A DNA stretch of 64,000 nt from Actinoplanes sp. N902-109 (GTDB taxonomy: Bacteria; Actinomycetota; Actinomycetes; Mycobacteriales; Micromonosporaceae), in NCBI RefSeq assembly GCF_000389965.1, contig NC_021191.1:6759501-6823500 (forward strand). Reading direction: 5' to 3'. This document shows positions 42,233 to 51,071 of this stretch, one piece after another. The notes beneath the pieces are model-generated. The model had not been told where the DNA came from, made no database searches, and worked only from the letters and a program-made list of their open reading frames with translations. Within the stretch, counting starts at the first letter, position 1. Every line of letters starts with the position of its first letter. The position numbers and the translations under genes were made by a program.

Positions 42233-44713
42233 TCAGGCGCCGCGCAGGGCGGCGCCGGTGCGGGCGGCCGCCTCGGTCACGGCGGCATCGCGAGCGGCCA
42301 CCGCCTCCTCGGCCTTGAGGGTGCGGTCGGGGGCGCGGAACGTCAGCTTGTAGGCGAGGCTCTTGCGGCCCTCGCCGAGCTGCGCGGCGGACTCGTACAC
42401 GTCGAAGAGCCGCACCGACTCGAGCAGCGGGCCTGCCCCCGCGACCAGGGCGTCCTGCACGACGGCTGCGGGCACCGACTGCTCCACCACGAGCGCCACG
42501 TCGATCAGCGCCGGCGGGAACGTGGAGATGGCCGGGGCCTCGGCTACCGGCTTGACCGGCAGGGCGTCCAGGTCGAGCTCCATCGCGCAGGTGCGCTTGG
42601 GCAGCTCGAGCGTGGACAGCACGGCCGGGTGCAGCTCGCCGGCGTGCCCGACCAGCTGACCGTCGACCGAGATCGCGGCGCACCGGCCCGGGTGCCACGG
42701 CGCGTAGGCCGCCGCCTGGACGCTGACCCGGTCGGTGCTGATGCCCGCCGCCGCGATGGCCGTGCGGGCCGCCTCGATGGCGTCGGCCCAGGTCGCCGCG
42801 CGGCCCTCGCCCCACCAGCCGGCCGGGACGAGGTCCCCGGTCAGCGCGACGGCGAGGTGCCAGGGCTGGGTGGGCACGATGGCGTTGGCCGCGGCCCAGT
42901 CCGGCTCGGACGGTCCGTGGTCGACGCCGAGCACCGGCGGGGCGGTCGTGGTCAGGTGCGGCTGGAACACGGTGCCCAGTTCGTACAGGGCGAGGTCGCG
43001 TTCGCCCCGGCCCAGGTTGCGCTTGAGCGTGGTCAGCAGCGGCGGCAGCAGCGAGGTGCGCAGCAGCGGCTCCTGCTCGGACAGCGGGTTGGTCAGCCGG
43101 ACCGCGCTGCGCCGGGGGTCGTCGGCGGGCAGGCCGAAGGCGTCCGCCGCACCGGGGGCGACGAACGGGTAGGACAGCACCTCGACGTAGCCGTGCTCGG
43201 CGAGCGCCCGGCCCACCATGCGCCGGCGGATCTGTTGCGGCGTCAGGCCCCCGCCGTCGCGGGCCGGCGGCAGGATGCTCGGGATGGCGTCGTACCCGCC
43301 GAGCCGGGCCACCTCCTCGACCAGGTCGATCGGGGCGACCAGGTCGGGGCGCCAGGTCGGCGGGGTGACCTCGAGCGGTTCCACCCCGGTGAGCGTGCAG
43401 CCGATCATGGTGAGCAGCTCGTCGAGCTGGTCGACGCCGTACGGCACCCCGATGCGCCGGGTGGCCAGATCCGTCGGCAGGCCGATCGCCGCAGGGGCCA
43501 CCACGGTGTCGATGTCCAGCACGCGCTCGTCGGCCGTGCCACCGGCATACGTGGTCAGCAGCTCGACCGCCCGGTGCAGCGCGACCAGGGCGAGCTGCGG
43601 GTCGACGCCGCGTTCCCAGCGCTTGGCCGCCTCGCTGAACAGCTTGTGCCGGCGGGCGGTGCGCCCGACCATGACCGGGTCCCAGTGCGCGGCCTCGAGC
43701 AGCACGTCCACGGTGTCCGGCTGGTACTCGCTGGTCTCGCCGCCCATGACCGCGGCCAGCGAGACCGGGCCGGAGTCGTCGCAGATGACCATGTCCTCGG
43801 CGTCGAGGACGCGGGCCACCCCGTCCAGCGTGGTCAGCTTCTCGCCCGGGTGGGCGCGGCGCACGACCAGGCCACCGCGCAGCCGGTTGAGGTCGAAGAC
43901 GTGCATGGGCTGGCCGAGTTCGAGCATCACGTAGTTGGTGATGTCGACGGCGAGCGAGATCGACCGGATGCCCGCGGTGGCGAGCCGCCGGCGCATGAAG
44001 TCCGGCGACGGCTTCGCCGGGTCGATGCCGCGCACCACGGCCGCGGCGAAGCGGTCGCAGCCCACGGTGTCGTCCACCCGCACCTCGTACGGCGGCTCGG
44101 CCGTCGGCACCAGCGCAGCACCGTGGCCGGGGTCGGTGTAGGCCGCGGCGAACGTGTGCGACAGCTCGCGGGCCAGGCCGCGCACGCTCATCTGGTAGCC
44201 CCGGTCGGGGGTGATCTCGACCTCGACCACGACGTCGTCCAGCCCGATCACCGGGCGGGCGTCCGCACCGGGTGCCGCGGCGTCCGGCGGCAGCACGACG
44301 ATGCCGTCGTGGTCGGTGCCCAGGCCCAGCTCGGCGGCCGAGCAGATCATGCCGTTGGACACGCGCCCGTACGTCTTGCGGGAGGCGATCTGGAACCCAC
44401 CGGGCAGCTCGCCGCCGGGCAGGATCACCACGACCAGGTCACCGACGGCGAAGTTGCGGGCGCCGCAGACGATCTCCTGCGGGTCGGCGTTGCCGACGTC
44501 GACGTGGCAGAAGCGGATCGGCTTCTTGAAGCCGGTCAGCTCCTCGATCTGCAGCACCCGGCCGACGACCAGGCCGCCCTTGATGGTCGCGGCCTGGTCG
44601 ACCACGGACTCGACCTCGATGCCGAGGTCGACCAGCCGGCGTTCCAGCTCGGCCGGGTCGAGACCGGCCGGCAGCTCCACGTACTCGCGCAGCCAGGACA
44701 GGGAGAGCTTCAT
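42233..44713 (-). CDS. pheT: Phenylalanine-tRNA ligase beta subunit
   Basis: An 826-residue subunit. MKLSLSWLREYVELPAGLD opens the N-terminal region. An EMAP-like tRNA-binding domain (about 40-155) includes KKPIRFCHVDVG and CGARNFAVGD. B3/B4 editing, B5 and the inactive synthetase-like core follow, and the C-terminal anticodon-binding domain contains DVALVVEQSVPAAVVQDAL. Full length. It starts two bases after the pheS stop. Confidence 0.97.
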   Translation of the reverse strand: MKLSLSWLREYVELPAGLDPAELERRLVDLGIEVESVVDQAATIKGGLVVGRVLQIEELTGFKKPIRFCHVDVGNADPQEIVCGARNFAVGDLVVVILPGGELPGGFQIASRKTYGRVSNGMICSAAELGLGTDHDGIVVLPPDAAAPGADARPVIGLDDVVVEVEITPDRGYQMSVRGLARELSHTFAAAYTDPGHGAALVPTAEPPYEVRVDDTVGCDRFAAAVVRGIDPAKPSPDFMRRRLATAGIRSISLAVDITNYVMLELGQPMHVFDLNRLRGGLVVRRAHPGEKLTTLDGVARVLDAEDMVICDDSGPVSLAAVMGGETSEYQPDTVDVLLEAAHWDPVMVGRTARRHKLFSEAAKRWERGVDPQLALVALHRAVELLTTYAGGTADERVLDIDTVVAPAAIGLPTDLATRRIGVPYGVDQLDELLTMIGCTLTGVEPLEVTPPTWRPDLVAPIDLVEEVARLGGYDAIPSILPPARDGGGLTPQQIRRRMVGRALAEHGYVEVLSYPFVAPGAADAFGLPADDPRRSAVRLTNPLSEQEPLLRTSLLPPLLTTLKRNLGRGERDLALYELGTVFQPHLTTTAPPVLGVDHGPSEPDWAAANAIVPTQPWHLAVALTGDLVPAGWWGEGRAATWADAIEAARTAIAAAGISTDRVSVQAAAYAPWHPGRCAAISVDGQLVGHAGELHPAVLSTLELPKRTCAMELDLDALPVKPVAEAPAISTFPPALIDVALVVEQSVPAAVVQDALVAGAGPLLESVRLFDVYESAAQLGEGRKSLAYKLTFRAPDRTLKAEEAVAARDAAVTEAAARTGAALRGA

Positions 44714-44715
44714 GA

Positions 44716-45777
44716 TCAGACCGCCATACCGAAGTTGCGGGTGAACCGGACGTCACCCTCCACCATGTCGTGCATGTCGCTGACGCCGTTGCGGAACATC
44801 AGCGTGCGCTCGACGCCGATGCCGAACGCGAACCCGGAGTAGCGCTCCGGGTCGATGCCGCAGGCGGTCAGCACCCGCGGGTTGACCATGCCGCAGCCAC
44901 CCCACTCGACCCAGCGCGGGCCGTCGCGGTGCTGGGCGAACCACACGTCGAACTCGGCGGACGGCTCGGTGAACGGGAAGTAGTGCGGCCGCCAGCGGGT
45001 GCGCGCGTCGGGGCCGAACATCGCCTTGGCGAAGTGGTCGAGCGTGCCCTTGAGGTGGGCCATGGTGATGCCCTCGTCGACGACCAGGCCCTCGATCTGG
45101 TGGAACACCGGGCTGTGCGTGGCGTCCAGCTCGTCGGTGCGGTAGGCCCGGCCCGGGCTCACCACGTGGATCGGGGGCTGCCGGGTGAGCATGGTGCGCA
45201 CCTGACCGGGGGACGTGTGGGTGCGCATGACCAGGCCGGGCAGGTCGACGTAGAACGTGTCCATCAGCCCGCGCGCCGGGTGGTCGGGGCCGATGTTGAG
45301 CGCGTCGAAGTTGGCCCACTCGAGCTCCAGCTCGGGACCGTCGACGATGGTGTAACCCATGCCCAGGAACAGGTCACCCATGTGCTCCATCAGCGTGGTC
45401 AGCGGGTGCCGGGCGCCGCGCGGGTGGCGCTCCCAGGGCAGCGTGACGTCGACGCGCTCCTCGACCAGCACCCGCTCGGCACGCTCCCGCTCGAGCACGG
45501 CCTGGCGGGCGTCGAACGCGGCCTGCACGGCCTGGCGGGCCTCGTTGACCCGCTTGCCGGCGTCGGACTTCGCGGCCGGGGGCAGCGAGCCGATCTCGCG
45601 GCGGGCCAGCGACACCGGCGAGCGGTCGCCGAGGTGGGCCGGCTTGAGTGCGCCGAGCGCGTCGAGGTCGCCGGCTGCGGCGAAGGCAGCCTCAGCCTCG
45701 GCGACCGCGGCCTCCAGGGCCGACGGGTCGAGCAGGGCGGCCTGCTTCGGGTCGTACGGATCGTTGCGGTAAGACAT
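44716..45777 (-). CDS. pheS: Phenylalanine-tRNA ligase alpha subunit
   Basis: A 353-residue catalytic subunit. A coiled-coil N-terminus precedes motif 2 and 3 class II elements: GPELELEWANFDALN, MRTHTSPGQVRTM, PFTEPSAEFDVWF, and GFAFGIGVERTLMFR at the end. ATG at 45777 gives the usual MSYRNDPYDPKQA start; the frame is open to 45798. The 192-bp upstream gap holds an 8-bp-stem hairpin at 45803-45821 but no Phe-rich leader peptide was found. Confidence 0.97.
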   Translation of the reverse strand: MSYRNDPYDPKQAALLDPSALEAAVAEAEAAFAAAGDLDALGALKPAHLGDRSPVSLARREIGSLPPAAKSDAGKRVNEARQAVQAAFDARQAVLERERAERVLVEERVDVTLPWERHPRGARHPLTTLMEHMGDLFLGMGYTIVDGPELELEWANFDALNIGPDHPARGLMDTFYVDLPGLVMRTHTSPGQVRTMLTRQPPIHVVSPGRAYRTDELDATHSPVFHQIEGLVVDEGITMAHLKGTLDHFAKAMFGPDARTRWRPHYFPFTEPSAEFDVWFAQHRDGPRWVEWGGCGMVNPRVLTACGIDPERYSGFAFGIGVERTLMFRNGVSDMHDMVEGDVRFTRNFGMAV

Positions 45778-45969
45778 GGTTTGGGCGAACTCCCTCACAC
45801 CGGATGAGCCTTCGGCTCGTCGGAACCGAGTGCACCGAGCGCAGCGAGGGCCGCGGGTGGGGCGACTCAGGCGGCTCAGTGTACGGAGGCGCGGCTGGGC
45901 CGCAGCCCGCCGGTCAGGGAGGTTCGTGCGGGATCAGGTCAGCGCACGCGCCCGCGACCAGCGGGCTCG

Positions 45970-46779
45970 CTAAACAGCTGACTCATGATCCACTCCAGGG
46001 GTGACGGAGGAGCGTTGTGCTCGCGCAGAAGCATACAGGCAGACCGCCGCGGCGGCAGCCAGATTCAGGCTCTCGGCGCCACCGTAGATCGGCACCCGCA
46101 CCCGGGCATCCGCGGCTTCGAGCAGGTCAGCACCGAGCCCGTGGGCCTCCGAGCCGAACAGCCAAGCGGTCGGCCGGCCGAGCGAGCCGTCGTCGAGCAG
46201 CTGGTCCAGGTCGGTGTCGCCGTAGCCGGTCGTGGCCAGCACCCGCAGCCCCGGCAGGTCGGACACCGTGACGTGCGGCGCCCGCACGACGTCCACGTTG
46301 AACAGACTGCCGGCCGACGATCGGACACATTTTCCGTTGTACGGATCCACCGCGTCACCCGCGAAGATGACCGCACCGGCCCCAGCGGCGTCCGCGGTGC
46401 GCAGGATCGTGCCGGCGTTGCCCGGGTCGCGGACCGCCACGGCCACCGCCACCAGCCGGGGCCGCTTGGCCAGCGCCTCGGCCAGCGGAACGTCGACCTG
46501 TTCGCACACCGCCACCAGACCCTGCGGCTGCACCGTCTCGGCCAGCCCGGCGAGCGCCTCCACGGTGACCGGGGATACTTCCGGCGCCTGCGAAGCGAGG
46601 TCACCGTGCCGGGCCAGGGCTTCCTCCGTACCGAACAGGTCGAGGACCACCCCCGCGGCCAGGGCGGACCGCACGGCCTGGGGTCCCTCGGCCAGGAACC
46701 GGCCGGTCTTGTCGCGGTCGCGGCGGCGCTGCAGGCGGCGGGCCGCCACCACCCTCGGGGTGCGCGGGGTGAACGTCAC
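45970..46779 (-). CDS. TrmH/SpoU-family RNA 2'-O-methyltransferase
   Basis: A 269-residue SPOUT methyltransferase. The N-terminal substrate-binding part contains RFLAEGPQAVRSAL. The knot shows motif 1 VRDPGNAGTILRTADAAGAG, motif 2 TAWLFGSEAHGL and motif 3 VPIYGGAESLNLAAAAAVCL. GTG at 46779 is picked for the GGAGG eight bases upstream. Members at this locus in actinomycetes (tsnR-like) methylate rRNA or tRNA; the exact site is unknown. It sits between rplT and pheS. Confidence 0.92.
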   Translation of the reverse strand: MTFTPRTPRVVAARRLQRRRDRDKTGRFLAEGPQAVRSALAAGVVLDLFGTEEALARHGDLASQAPEVSPVTVEALAGLAETVQPQGLVAVCEQVDVPLAEALAKRPRLVAVAVAVRDPGNAGTILRTADAAGAGAVIFAGDAVDPYNGKCVRSSAGSLFNVDVVRAPHVTVSDLPGLRVLATTGYGDTDLDQLLDDGSLGRPTAWLFGSEAHGLGADLLEAADARVRVPIYGGAESLNLAAAAAVCLYASARAQRSSVTPGVDHESAV

Positions 46780-46800
46780 AGGAAGGCCCTCCGGAAAGGC

Positions 46801-46835
46801 AGGAACGCCCCCCGCGGGCAGCGGAAGGCGTTCCT
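46801..46835 (-). terminator. Hairpin after rplT
   Basis: A 9-bp stem (AGGAACGCC / GGCGTTCCT) with a 17-nt loop lies in the 76-bp gap between rplT and the methyltransferase gene. On the minus strand it is followed by a short T-rich stretch, so it may end or reduce transcription out of infC-rpmI-rplT. Confidence 0.6.
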
Positions 46836-46855
46836 GGAAAAGTGCGGTGCGATAC

Positions 46856-47248
46856 TCAGGCAGCCTGGGCGGCGGCGCCACCCGTGCCCTCGGCCGCCAC
46901 GGCGGCGCGGGCGATCTCGACGATCGCCGCGAACGAGGCGGCGTCGTTGACCGCCAGGTCGGCCAGGATCTTGCGGTCCACCTCGACACCGGCCAGCTTG
47001 AGGCCCTGGATGAGGCGGTTGTAGGTCAGGCCGTTGGCCCGCGCACCGGCGTTGATGCGAGTGATCCACAGCTGGCGGAAGTCGCCCTTGCGGTCACGGC
47101 GGTCGCGGTACGAGTACTGCATCGAGTGCAGCACCTGCTCCTTGGCCTTGCGGTACAGGCGCGAGCGCTGACCGCGGTAACCGCTGGCGGTCTCCAGCAA
47201 CGTGCGACGCTTCTTCTGGGCGTTGACTGCCCGCTTGACGCGTGCCAT
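46856..47248 (-). CDS. rplT: 50S ribosomal protein L20
   Basis: A 130-residue bL20. MARVKRAVNAQKKRRTLLE, ASGYRGQRSRLYRKAKEQV and LWITRINAGARANGLTYNRL are all family hallmarks. The Ala-rich C-terminal tail is a little longer than usual. It is encoded 39 bp after rpmI in the infC operon. Confidence 0.98.
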   Translation of the reverse strand: MARVKRAVNAQKKRRTLLETASGYRGQRSRLYRKAKEQVLHSMQYSYRDRRDRKGDFRQLWITRINAGARANGLTYNRLIQGLKLAGVEVDRKILADLAVNDAASFAAIVEIARAAVAAEGTGGAAAQAA

Positions 47249-47287
47249 TTCAGTACTCCTTACAGGGGAACGGTTGTGGCGCTCGCG

Positions 47288-47482
47288 TCAGCGGCCCAGC
47301 AGCTTCTTCACTCGCTTGGTGTCGGCCTTGGCCACTTCGACCGTACCGGTCATCCGGCGGGTGGTCTTGGAGGACTTGCCCTCCAGCAGGTGGCGCTTAC
47401 CGGCCTGCTCGGTGAGGAGCTTGCCCTTGCCGGTGACCTTCACCCGCTTACCCATGCCGGTGTGGCTCTTCATCTTCGGCAC
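47288..47482 (-). CDS. rpmI: 50S ribosomal protein L35
   Basis: A 64-residue bL35. GTG at 47482 gives the canonical start PKMKSHTGMGKRVKVTG and the normal length; the open frame continues upstream to 47533 without homology. It ends TKRVKKLLGR. It lies between infC and rplT as in most bacteria. Confidence 0.97.
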   Translation of the reverse strand: MPKMKSHTGMGKRVKVTGKGKLLTEQAGKRHLLEGKSSKTTRRMTGTVEVAKADTKRVKKLLGR

Positions 47483-47533
47483 TTGACGCCTACTCTCTCT
47501 GGCTCCCCGCGATGGTCGATCGCGGGGGAACAA

Positions 47534-48142
47534 TCACTCTGTCGTGGCCTCGGCAGCCGGAGCCGCCTCGCCCTCACGCGGCTCGCGGTTCTTGTCGGCC
47601 GGAGCCGCCGCTGCCACTGCTGCTGCCTTGGTGGCCCGGTGCGGGGCCAGGACCATGATCATGTTGCGGCCGTCCTGCTTGGGACTGGCCTCGACGAAAC
47701 CGAGCTCCGAGATCTCCTCGCTGAGCCGGCGCAGGAGCCGGAAACCCAGCTCCGGGCGGCTCTGCTCGCGACCGCGGAACATGATCGTCACCTTGACCTT
47801 GTCGCCCGCCTTGAGGAACCGCACCACGTGACCCTTCTTGGTCTCGTAGTCGTGCGGGTCGATCTTCGGCCGCAGCTTCATTTCCTTGATGACGGTCTGC
47901 TGCTGGTTGCGCCGCGATTCGCGCGCCTTCAGTGCACTCTCGTACTTGAACTTGCCGAAGTCCATGAGCTTGCACACCGGCGGGCGCGCCATCGGCGCAA
48001 CCTCGACCAGGTCCAGGTCGACGTCGGCGGCCAGCTGCAGAGCGCGCTCGAGCGGGACGATGCCCACCTGCTCACCCTCGGGGCCGACCAGCCGGACCTC
48101 TCGTGCCCGGATCTGTTCGTTGACGCGTGGTTCGGCGCTGAT
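47534..48142 (-). CDS. infC: Translation initiation factor IF-3, probably with an ATC start codon
   Basis: A ~202-residue IF-3. The N-domain has RVNEQIRAREVRLVGPEGEQ and the linker/C-domain PPVCKLMDFGKFKYE and KLRPKIDPHDYETK. The usual N-terminus (SAEPRVNE) begins right after an ATC codon at 48142-48140 that follows a perfect AGGAGG (48147-48152) at four bases. infC is well known for rare AUU/AUC starts used for IF-3 autocontrol. A GTG at 48172 is the conventional alternative, adding ten residues, but it has no ribosome-binding site. A charged Ala/Glu tail of ~30 residues follows the normal C-domain. Confidence 0.95.
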   Translation of the reverse strand: MSAEPRVNEQIRAREVRLVGPEGEQVGIVPLERALQLAADVDLDLVEVAPMARPPVCKLMDFGKFKYESALKARESRRNQQQTVIKEMKLRPKIDPHDYETKKGHVVRFLKAGDKVKVTIMFRGREQSRPELGFRLLRRLSEEISELGFVEASPKQDGRNMIMVLAPHRATKAAAVAAAAPADKNREPREGEAAPAAEATTE

Positions 48143-48468
48143 GGGGCCTCCTAAGAACGTGCTTGTGGTCACCCGCCGTGCTGAACGGCAGGCTCTGCCA
48201 ATGTCGGTCGGCCTCGCGCCGCCCTCTGACCACCGGGCGGCGGGAAAGCAGAAGGCCCCGGCGCATGCCAGGGCCCGCTCGACCGGTCATCGGCGCCCAT
48301 AGGAGGACGCACACCAGACCCGGGAAATTCCCCGGACCGGTTGACCGGACCCAGCCGCCTCAGGGACGACGTGGGTGGGAACCAGCGGGCTCCTCTTTCG
48401 CGCCAGCTCTTCCAACAATGTCGGTCGTCAGAGGGCAGGCGTGGTCGACTGCGGTGCAGTCTACCAGC
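48143..48468 (-). other. Leader/intergenic region upstream of infC
   Basis: A 326-bp gene-free stretch between the PH-domain gene and infC. It should contain the infC promoter and a long 5' leader. A terminator-like hairpin (48254-48275) and a short perfect hairpin (48447-48461, GACTGC/GCAGTC) are visible. The 11-mer AATGTCGGTCG occurs twice, near 48198 and 48418. Confidence 0.6.
48254..48275 (-). terminator. Attenuator-like hairpin in infC leader
   Basis: On the minus strand GGCCCTGGC-ATGC-GCCGGGGCC forms a 9-bp stem with one G-T pair and a 4-nt loop, followed by TTCTGCTTT. It lies ~110 bp upstream of infC. It has the look of an intrinsic terminator that could control read-through into infC-rpmI-rplT. 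Confidence 0.55.
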
Positions 48469-48930
48469 TCAGTGGGTCGCCGCCGAATGCAGGGCGCGCA
48501 GCGCCCGGACACCCTCGACGGCGTAGTCCTTGTCGGCCGCCTGCAGCGCGTGCACCGGCACCGACTCGTCGTCGTGCAGCTCCAGCATCGCCCACGCCGA
48601 GTTGCGGTCGAAGCGCACCGCCCGCACCGCCGACCAGGGCAGATCGAAGTTGCCGATGACATTGCGGACCACCACGTGCTCGGCGTCGGCGCGCACCCGG
48701 GGCCGGGTGAACACCATGATGCCCAGCCCGACCAGCACGCCGAGACCGATCATGGCGGCCTGGTCGCCCCGCTCGTACTGCCCGAAGCCGTCGCCGGTCG
48801 AGCCGTGCAGCCCGAAGCTCAGCGCGGTGAACAGCACCACCACCGCGATTGCGGACAGCCCGGCCACCCAGCGGATGCGCCGGGGCCGGTATTCCGCCGT
48901 GCCCTGCGTCGGGATACTCACGTCAACCAT
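48469..48930 (-). CDS. PH-domain membrane protein
   Basis: A 153-residue protein with two transmembrane helices (about 23-42 and 60-76) and a bacterial PH-like domain (about 77-140: RPRVRADAEHVVVRNVIGNF and LPWSAVRAVRF). This type of protein is regularly encoded after hisG in actinomycetes; function unknown. It starts nine bases after the hisG stop and is probably co-transcribed. Confidence 0.85.
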   Translation of the reverse strand: MVDVSIPTQGTAEYRPRRIRWVAGLSAIAVVVLFTALSFGLHGSTGDGFGQYERGDQAAMIGLGVLVGLGIMVFTRPRVRADAEHVVVRNVIGNFDLPWSAVRAVRFDRNSAWAMLELHDDESVPVHALQAADKDYAVEGVRALRALHSAATH

Positions 48931-48939
48931 CGTTGCACC

Positions 48940-49779
48940 TCAGAGCCGGCAGTTGGAGATGTCGGTGACCAGGATGGCGCGCGCGCCCAGCTCGTACAGC
49001 TCGTCCATGATCCGGTGCACCTCGGCGCGGCGGACCATGGCCTGCACCGCCACCCAGCCCTCGCGGTGCAGCGGCGAGACGGTCGGCGACTCGATGCCGG
49101 GCGTCAGAGCGGTGGCGTTCTCCAGCAGGTCGGCCCGCACGTCGTAGGCGAGCATCACATAGCTGCGCGCCACCAGGACGCCCTGCAGCCGCCGGACCAG
49201 CTGAGCGAAGCCCGGGGCGGACTCCCCGCGGGAGATCAGGATCGCCGACGAGCGCAGCAACGGCTCGCCCAGCGTGACCAGCCCGGCCTGGCGCAGCGTG
49301 GCACCGGTCTCCACCACGTCGGCGATCAGGTCGGCGACACCCAGCCGCACGGCGTTCTCCACCGCGCCGTCGAGCCGGACCACGTCGGCCTTGAGATCGT
49401 GCTCGGTGAGATAACGCTCGACCACGCCCGGGTAGGCGGTGGCGATGCGCCGGCCACCGATGCCGGCCTCGGACTCCAGCGAACCGGCCGGGGCGGCCCA
49501 GCGGAACGTGGCCCCGCCGAAGCCCAGGTCGAGCACCTCGCTCGCCGGGACGCCCGAGTCGACCAGCAGGTCGCGGCCGGTGATGCCGAGATCCAGGTCA
49601 CCCGAGCCGACGTAGGTGGCGATGTCGCGGGGGCGCAGGTAGAAGAACTCGACGTTGTTGTCCTCGTCACGGCAGACGAGGTCCTTGGGATCGGTGCGCT
49701 GCCGGTAACCGGCGTCGCGCAGCATCTGGGCGGCGGGCCCGGACAGGGTGCCCTTGTTGGGGACGGCGATGCGCAGCAT
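48940..49779 (-). CDS. hisG: ATP phosphoribosyltransferase (long, regulatory form)
   Basis: A 279-residue enzyme for the first step of histidine synthesis. LRIAVPNKGTLSGPAAQML opens the protein, DLDLGITGRDLLVDSG and VADLIADVVETGATLR mark the PRPP site, and the C-terminal ~75 residues are the ACT-like histidine-binding domain, so it is the HisZ-independent form. AAGGAG precedes the ATG. hisE is 42 bp upstream on the same strand. Confidence 0.97.
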   Translation of the reverse strand: MLRIAVPNKGTLSGPAAQMLRDAGYRQRTDPKDLVCRDEDNNVEFFYLRPRDIATYVGSGDLDLGITGRDLLVDSGVPASEVLDLGFGGATFRWAAPAGSLESEAGIGGRRIATAYPGVVERYLTEHDLKADVVRLDGAVENAVRLGVADLIADVVETGATLRQAGLVTLGEPLLRSSAILISRGESAPGFAQLVRRLQGVLVARSYVMLAYDVRADLLENATALTPGIESPTVSPLHREGWVAVQAMVRRAEVHRIMDELYELGARAILVTDISNCRL

Positions 49780-49821
49780 GACGTGCTCCTTCGAGGAAGA
49801 TCGATGGCGGCGGAGGGCACG

Positions 49822-50085
49822 TCAGAGATGTCGGTAGACGTCCTCAAGCTCGAGGCCGCTGGCGATCATGAGGCATTGTGCCTGGTAGAGCAGCTGCGAC
49901 AGCTCCTCGGCGGTCCGCTGGGCACCCTCGTGCTCGGCGGCCATCCAGGACTCGGCGGCTTCCTCGACGACCTTCTTGCCGATGAAGTGCACGCCCTTGT
50001 CGAGCGCCGCGACGGTGCCCGACCCCGCGGGCCGCTCCGCCGCCTTGCGCTGCAACTCGGCGAACAACTCTTCGAACGTCTTCAC
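49822..50085 (-). CDS. hisE: Phosphoribosyl-ATP pyrophosphatase
   Basis: An 87-residue MazG-like hydrolase for step two of histidine synthesis. FEELFAELQRKAAERP, VHFIGKKVVEEAAESWMAA and ELSQLLYQAQCLMIASGL give the EExxE metal-binding helices. It starts with GTG at 50085 and no clear ribosome-binding site precedes it, so a leaderless start is possible. The divergent amino-acid transporter begins 113 bp away. Confidence 0.96.
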   Translation of the reverse strand: MKTFEELFAELQRKAAERPAGSGTVAALDKGVHFIGKKVVEEAAESWMAAEHEGAQRTAEELSQLLYQAQCLMIASGLELEDVYRHL

Positions 50086-50185
50086 GGGGGAAGATTCTTG
50101 CAGCCCTCATATGGGTTTTCCGCCGCGGGTGGGCTCAGCTCATTACGGGGTGGCAACGGACGGGCTCATCCGCTGGGACGTGCCC

Positions 50186-50191
50186 TAGGCT
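50186..50191 (+). promoter_or_regulatory. Likely -10 element of a leaderless promoter
   Basis: TAGGCT ends seven bases before the ATG of the amino-acid-binding protein gene, the spacing typical of leaderless actinobacterial mRNAs. No ribosome-binding site is present in between. Confidence 0.5.
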
Positions 50192-50198
50192 GCGGTTC

Positions 50199-51071
50199 AT
50201 GGTCCGCAGAAACACCTTCACCGCGCTGAGCAGCGCAACTGTGCTCCTTGCCACACTTGCCGCCTGTGCCCCGGCCGACGACTCCACCCCCTCGGCCGCC
50301 GGGTCCGCCTCGGCCTCCAACGCCTCGTGCGCGCAGGGCGCTCTGCCCACCCTGACCGGGGGCAAGCTGACGATCGGCACCGACAACCCGGCGTACGAGC
50401 CGTGGTTCAGCGACAACAAGCCGAGCAACGGCAAGGGCTTCGAGTCGGCCGTGGCGTACGCCGTGGCCGAGCGGCTGGGCTACCCCGCGCAGAACGTGAC
50501 GTGGACATCGGTGACGTTCAACAACGCGATCGCGCCGGGGCCGAAGACGTTCGACTTCGACATCAACCAGTTCTCGATCACGCCCGAGCGTAAGAAGGCG
50601 GTCGACTTCTCGTCGCCGTACTACCTGGTGCGCCAGACGGTGATCACCACCAAGGGCTCGAAGATCGCCGCCGCCAAGACGCTGGCCGAGCTCAAGCAGG
50701 CCAAGCTGGGCGCCCAGGTCGGCACCACCAGCTACCAGGCGATCACCGAGGTCATCAAGCCCAGCGGCAAGCCGCAGGTCTACAACAACAACGACGACGC
50801 CAAGGCGGCCCTGCAGAACGGCCAGATCGACGGCCTGGTCGTCGACCTGCCCACGGCGTTCTACATGACCGCCGCCGAGCTGGACAACGGGCTCATCGTG
50901 GGCCAGCTGCCCCAGGTCGGCGTGCCCGAGCAGTTCGGCCTGGTGCTCGACCTGGACTCCAAGCTGACCCCGTGCGTCAGCGCCGCGGTCGACCAGCTGC
51001 GCCAGGACGGCACCCTCGCGGTGCTCGAGAAGACGTGGCTGACCAGCGGCGGAGCGCCTGAGCTTTCGTGA
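50199..51071 (+). CDS. ABC transporter polar-amino-acid-binding lipoprotein
   Basis: A 290-residue family 3 solute-binding protein. The signal peptide ends at the lipobox LAAC. LTIGTDNPAYEPWF, FDFDINQFSITPERKKAVDF and LGAQVGTTSYQAI are the standard binding-lobe segments. YNNNDDAKAALQNGQIDGLV gives the hinge region. Ligand not determined. Its stop overlaps the permease start by four bases (GTGA). Confidence 0.94.
   Translation: MVRRNTFTALSSATVLLATLAACAPADDSTPSAAGSASASNASCAQGALPTLTGGKLTIGTDNPAYEPWFSDNKPSNGKGFESAVAYAVAERLGYPAQNVTWTSVTFNNAIAPGPKTFDFDINQFSITPERKKAVDFSSPYYLVRQTVITTKGSKIAAAKTLAELKQAKLGAQVGTTSYQAITEVIKPSGKPQVYNNNDDAKAALQNGQIDGLVVDLPTAFYMTAAELDNGLIVGQLPQVGVPEQFGLVLDLDSKLTPCVSAAVDQLRQDGTLAVLEKTWLTSGGAPELS

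Noticed and set aside
42182..44842. An 886-codon plus-strand frame opposite pheT
   Set aside because: Antisense to a complete, unmistakable pheT; no recognisable motif.
45778..45969. Phe leader peptide or T-box before pheS
   Set aside because: No Phe-rich short frame and no T-box-like conserved bulge were seen; only a short hairpin.
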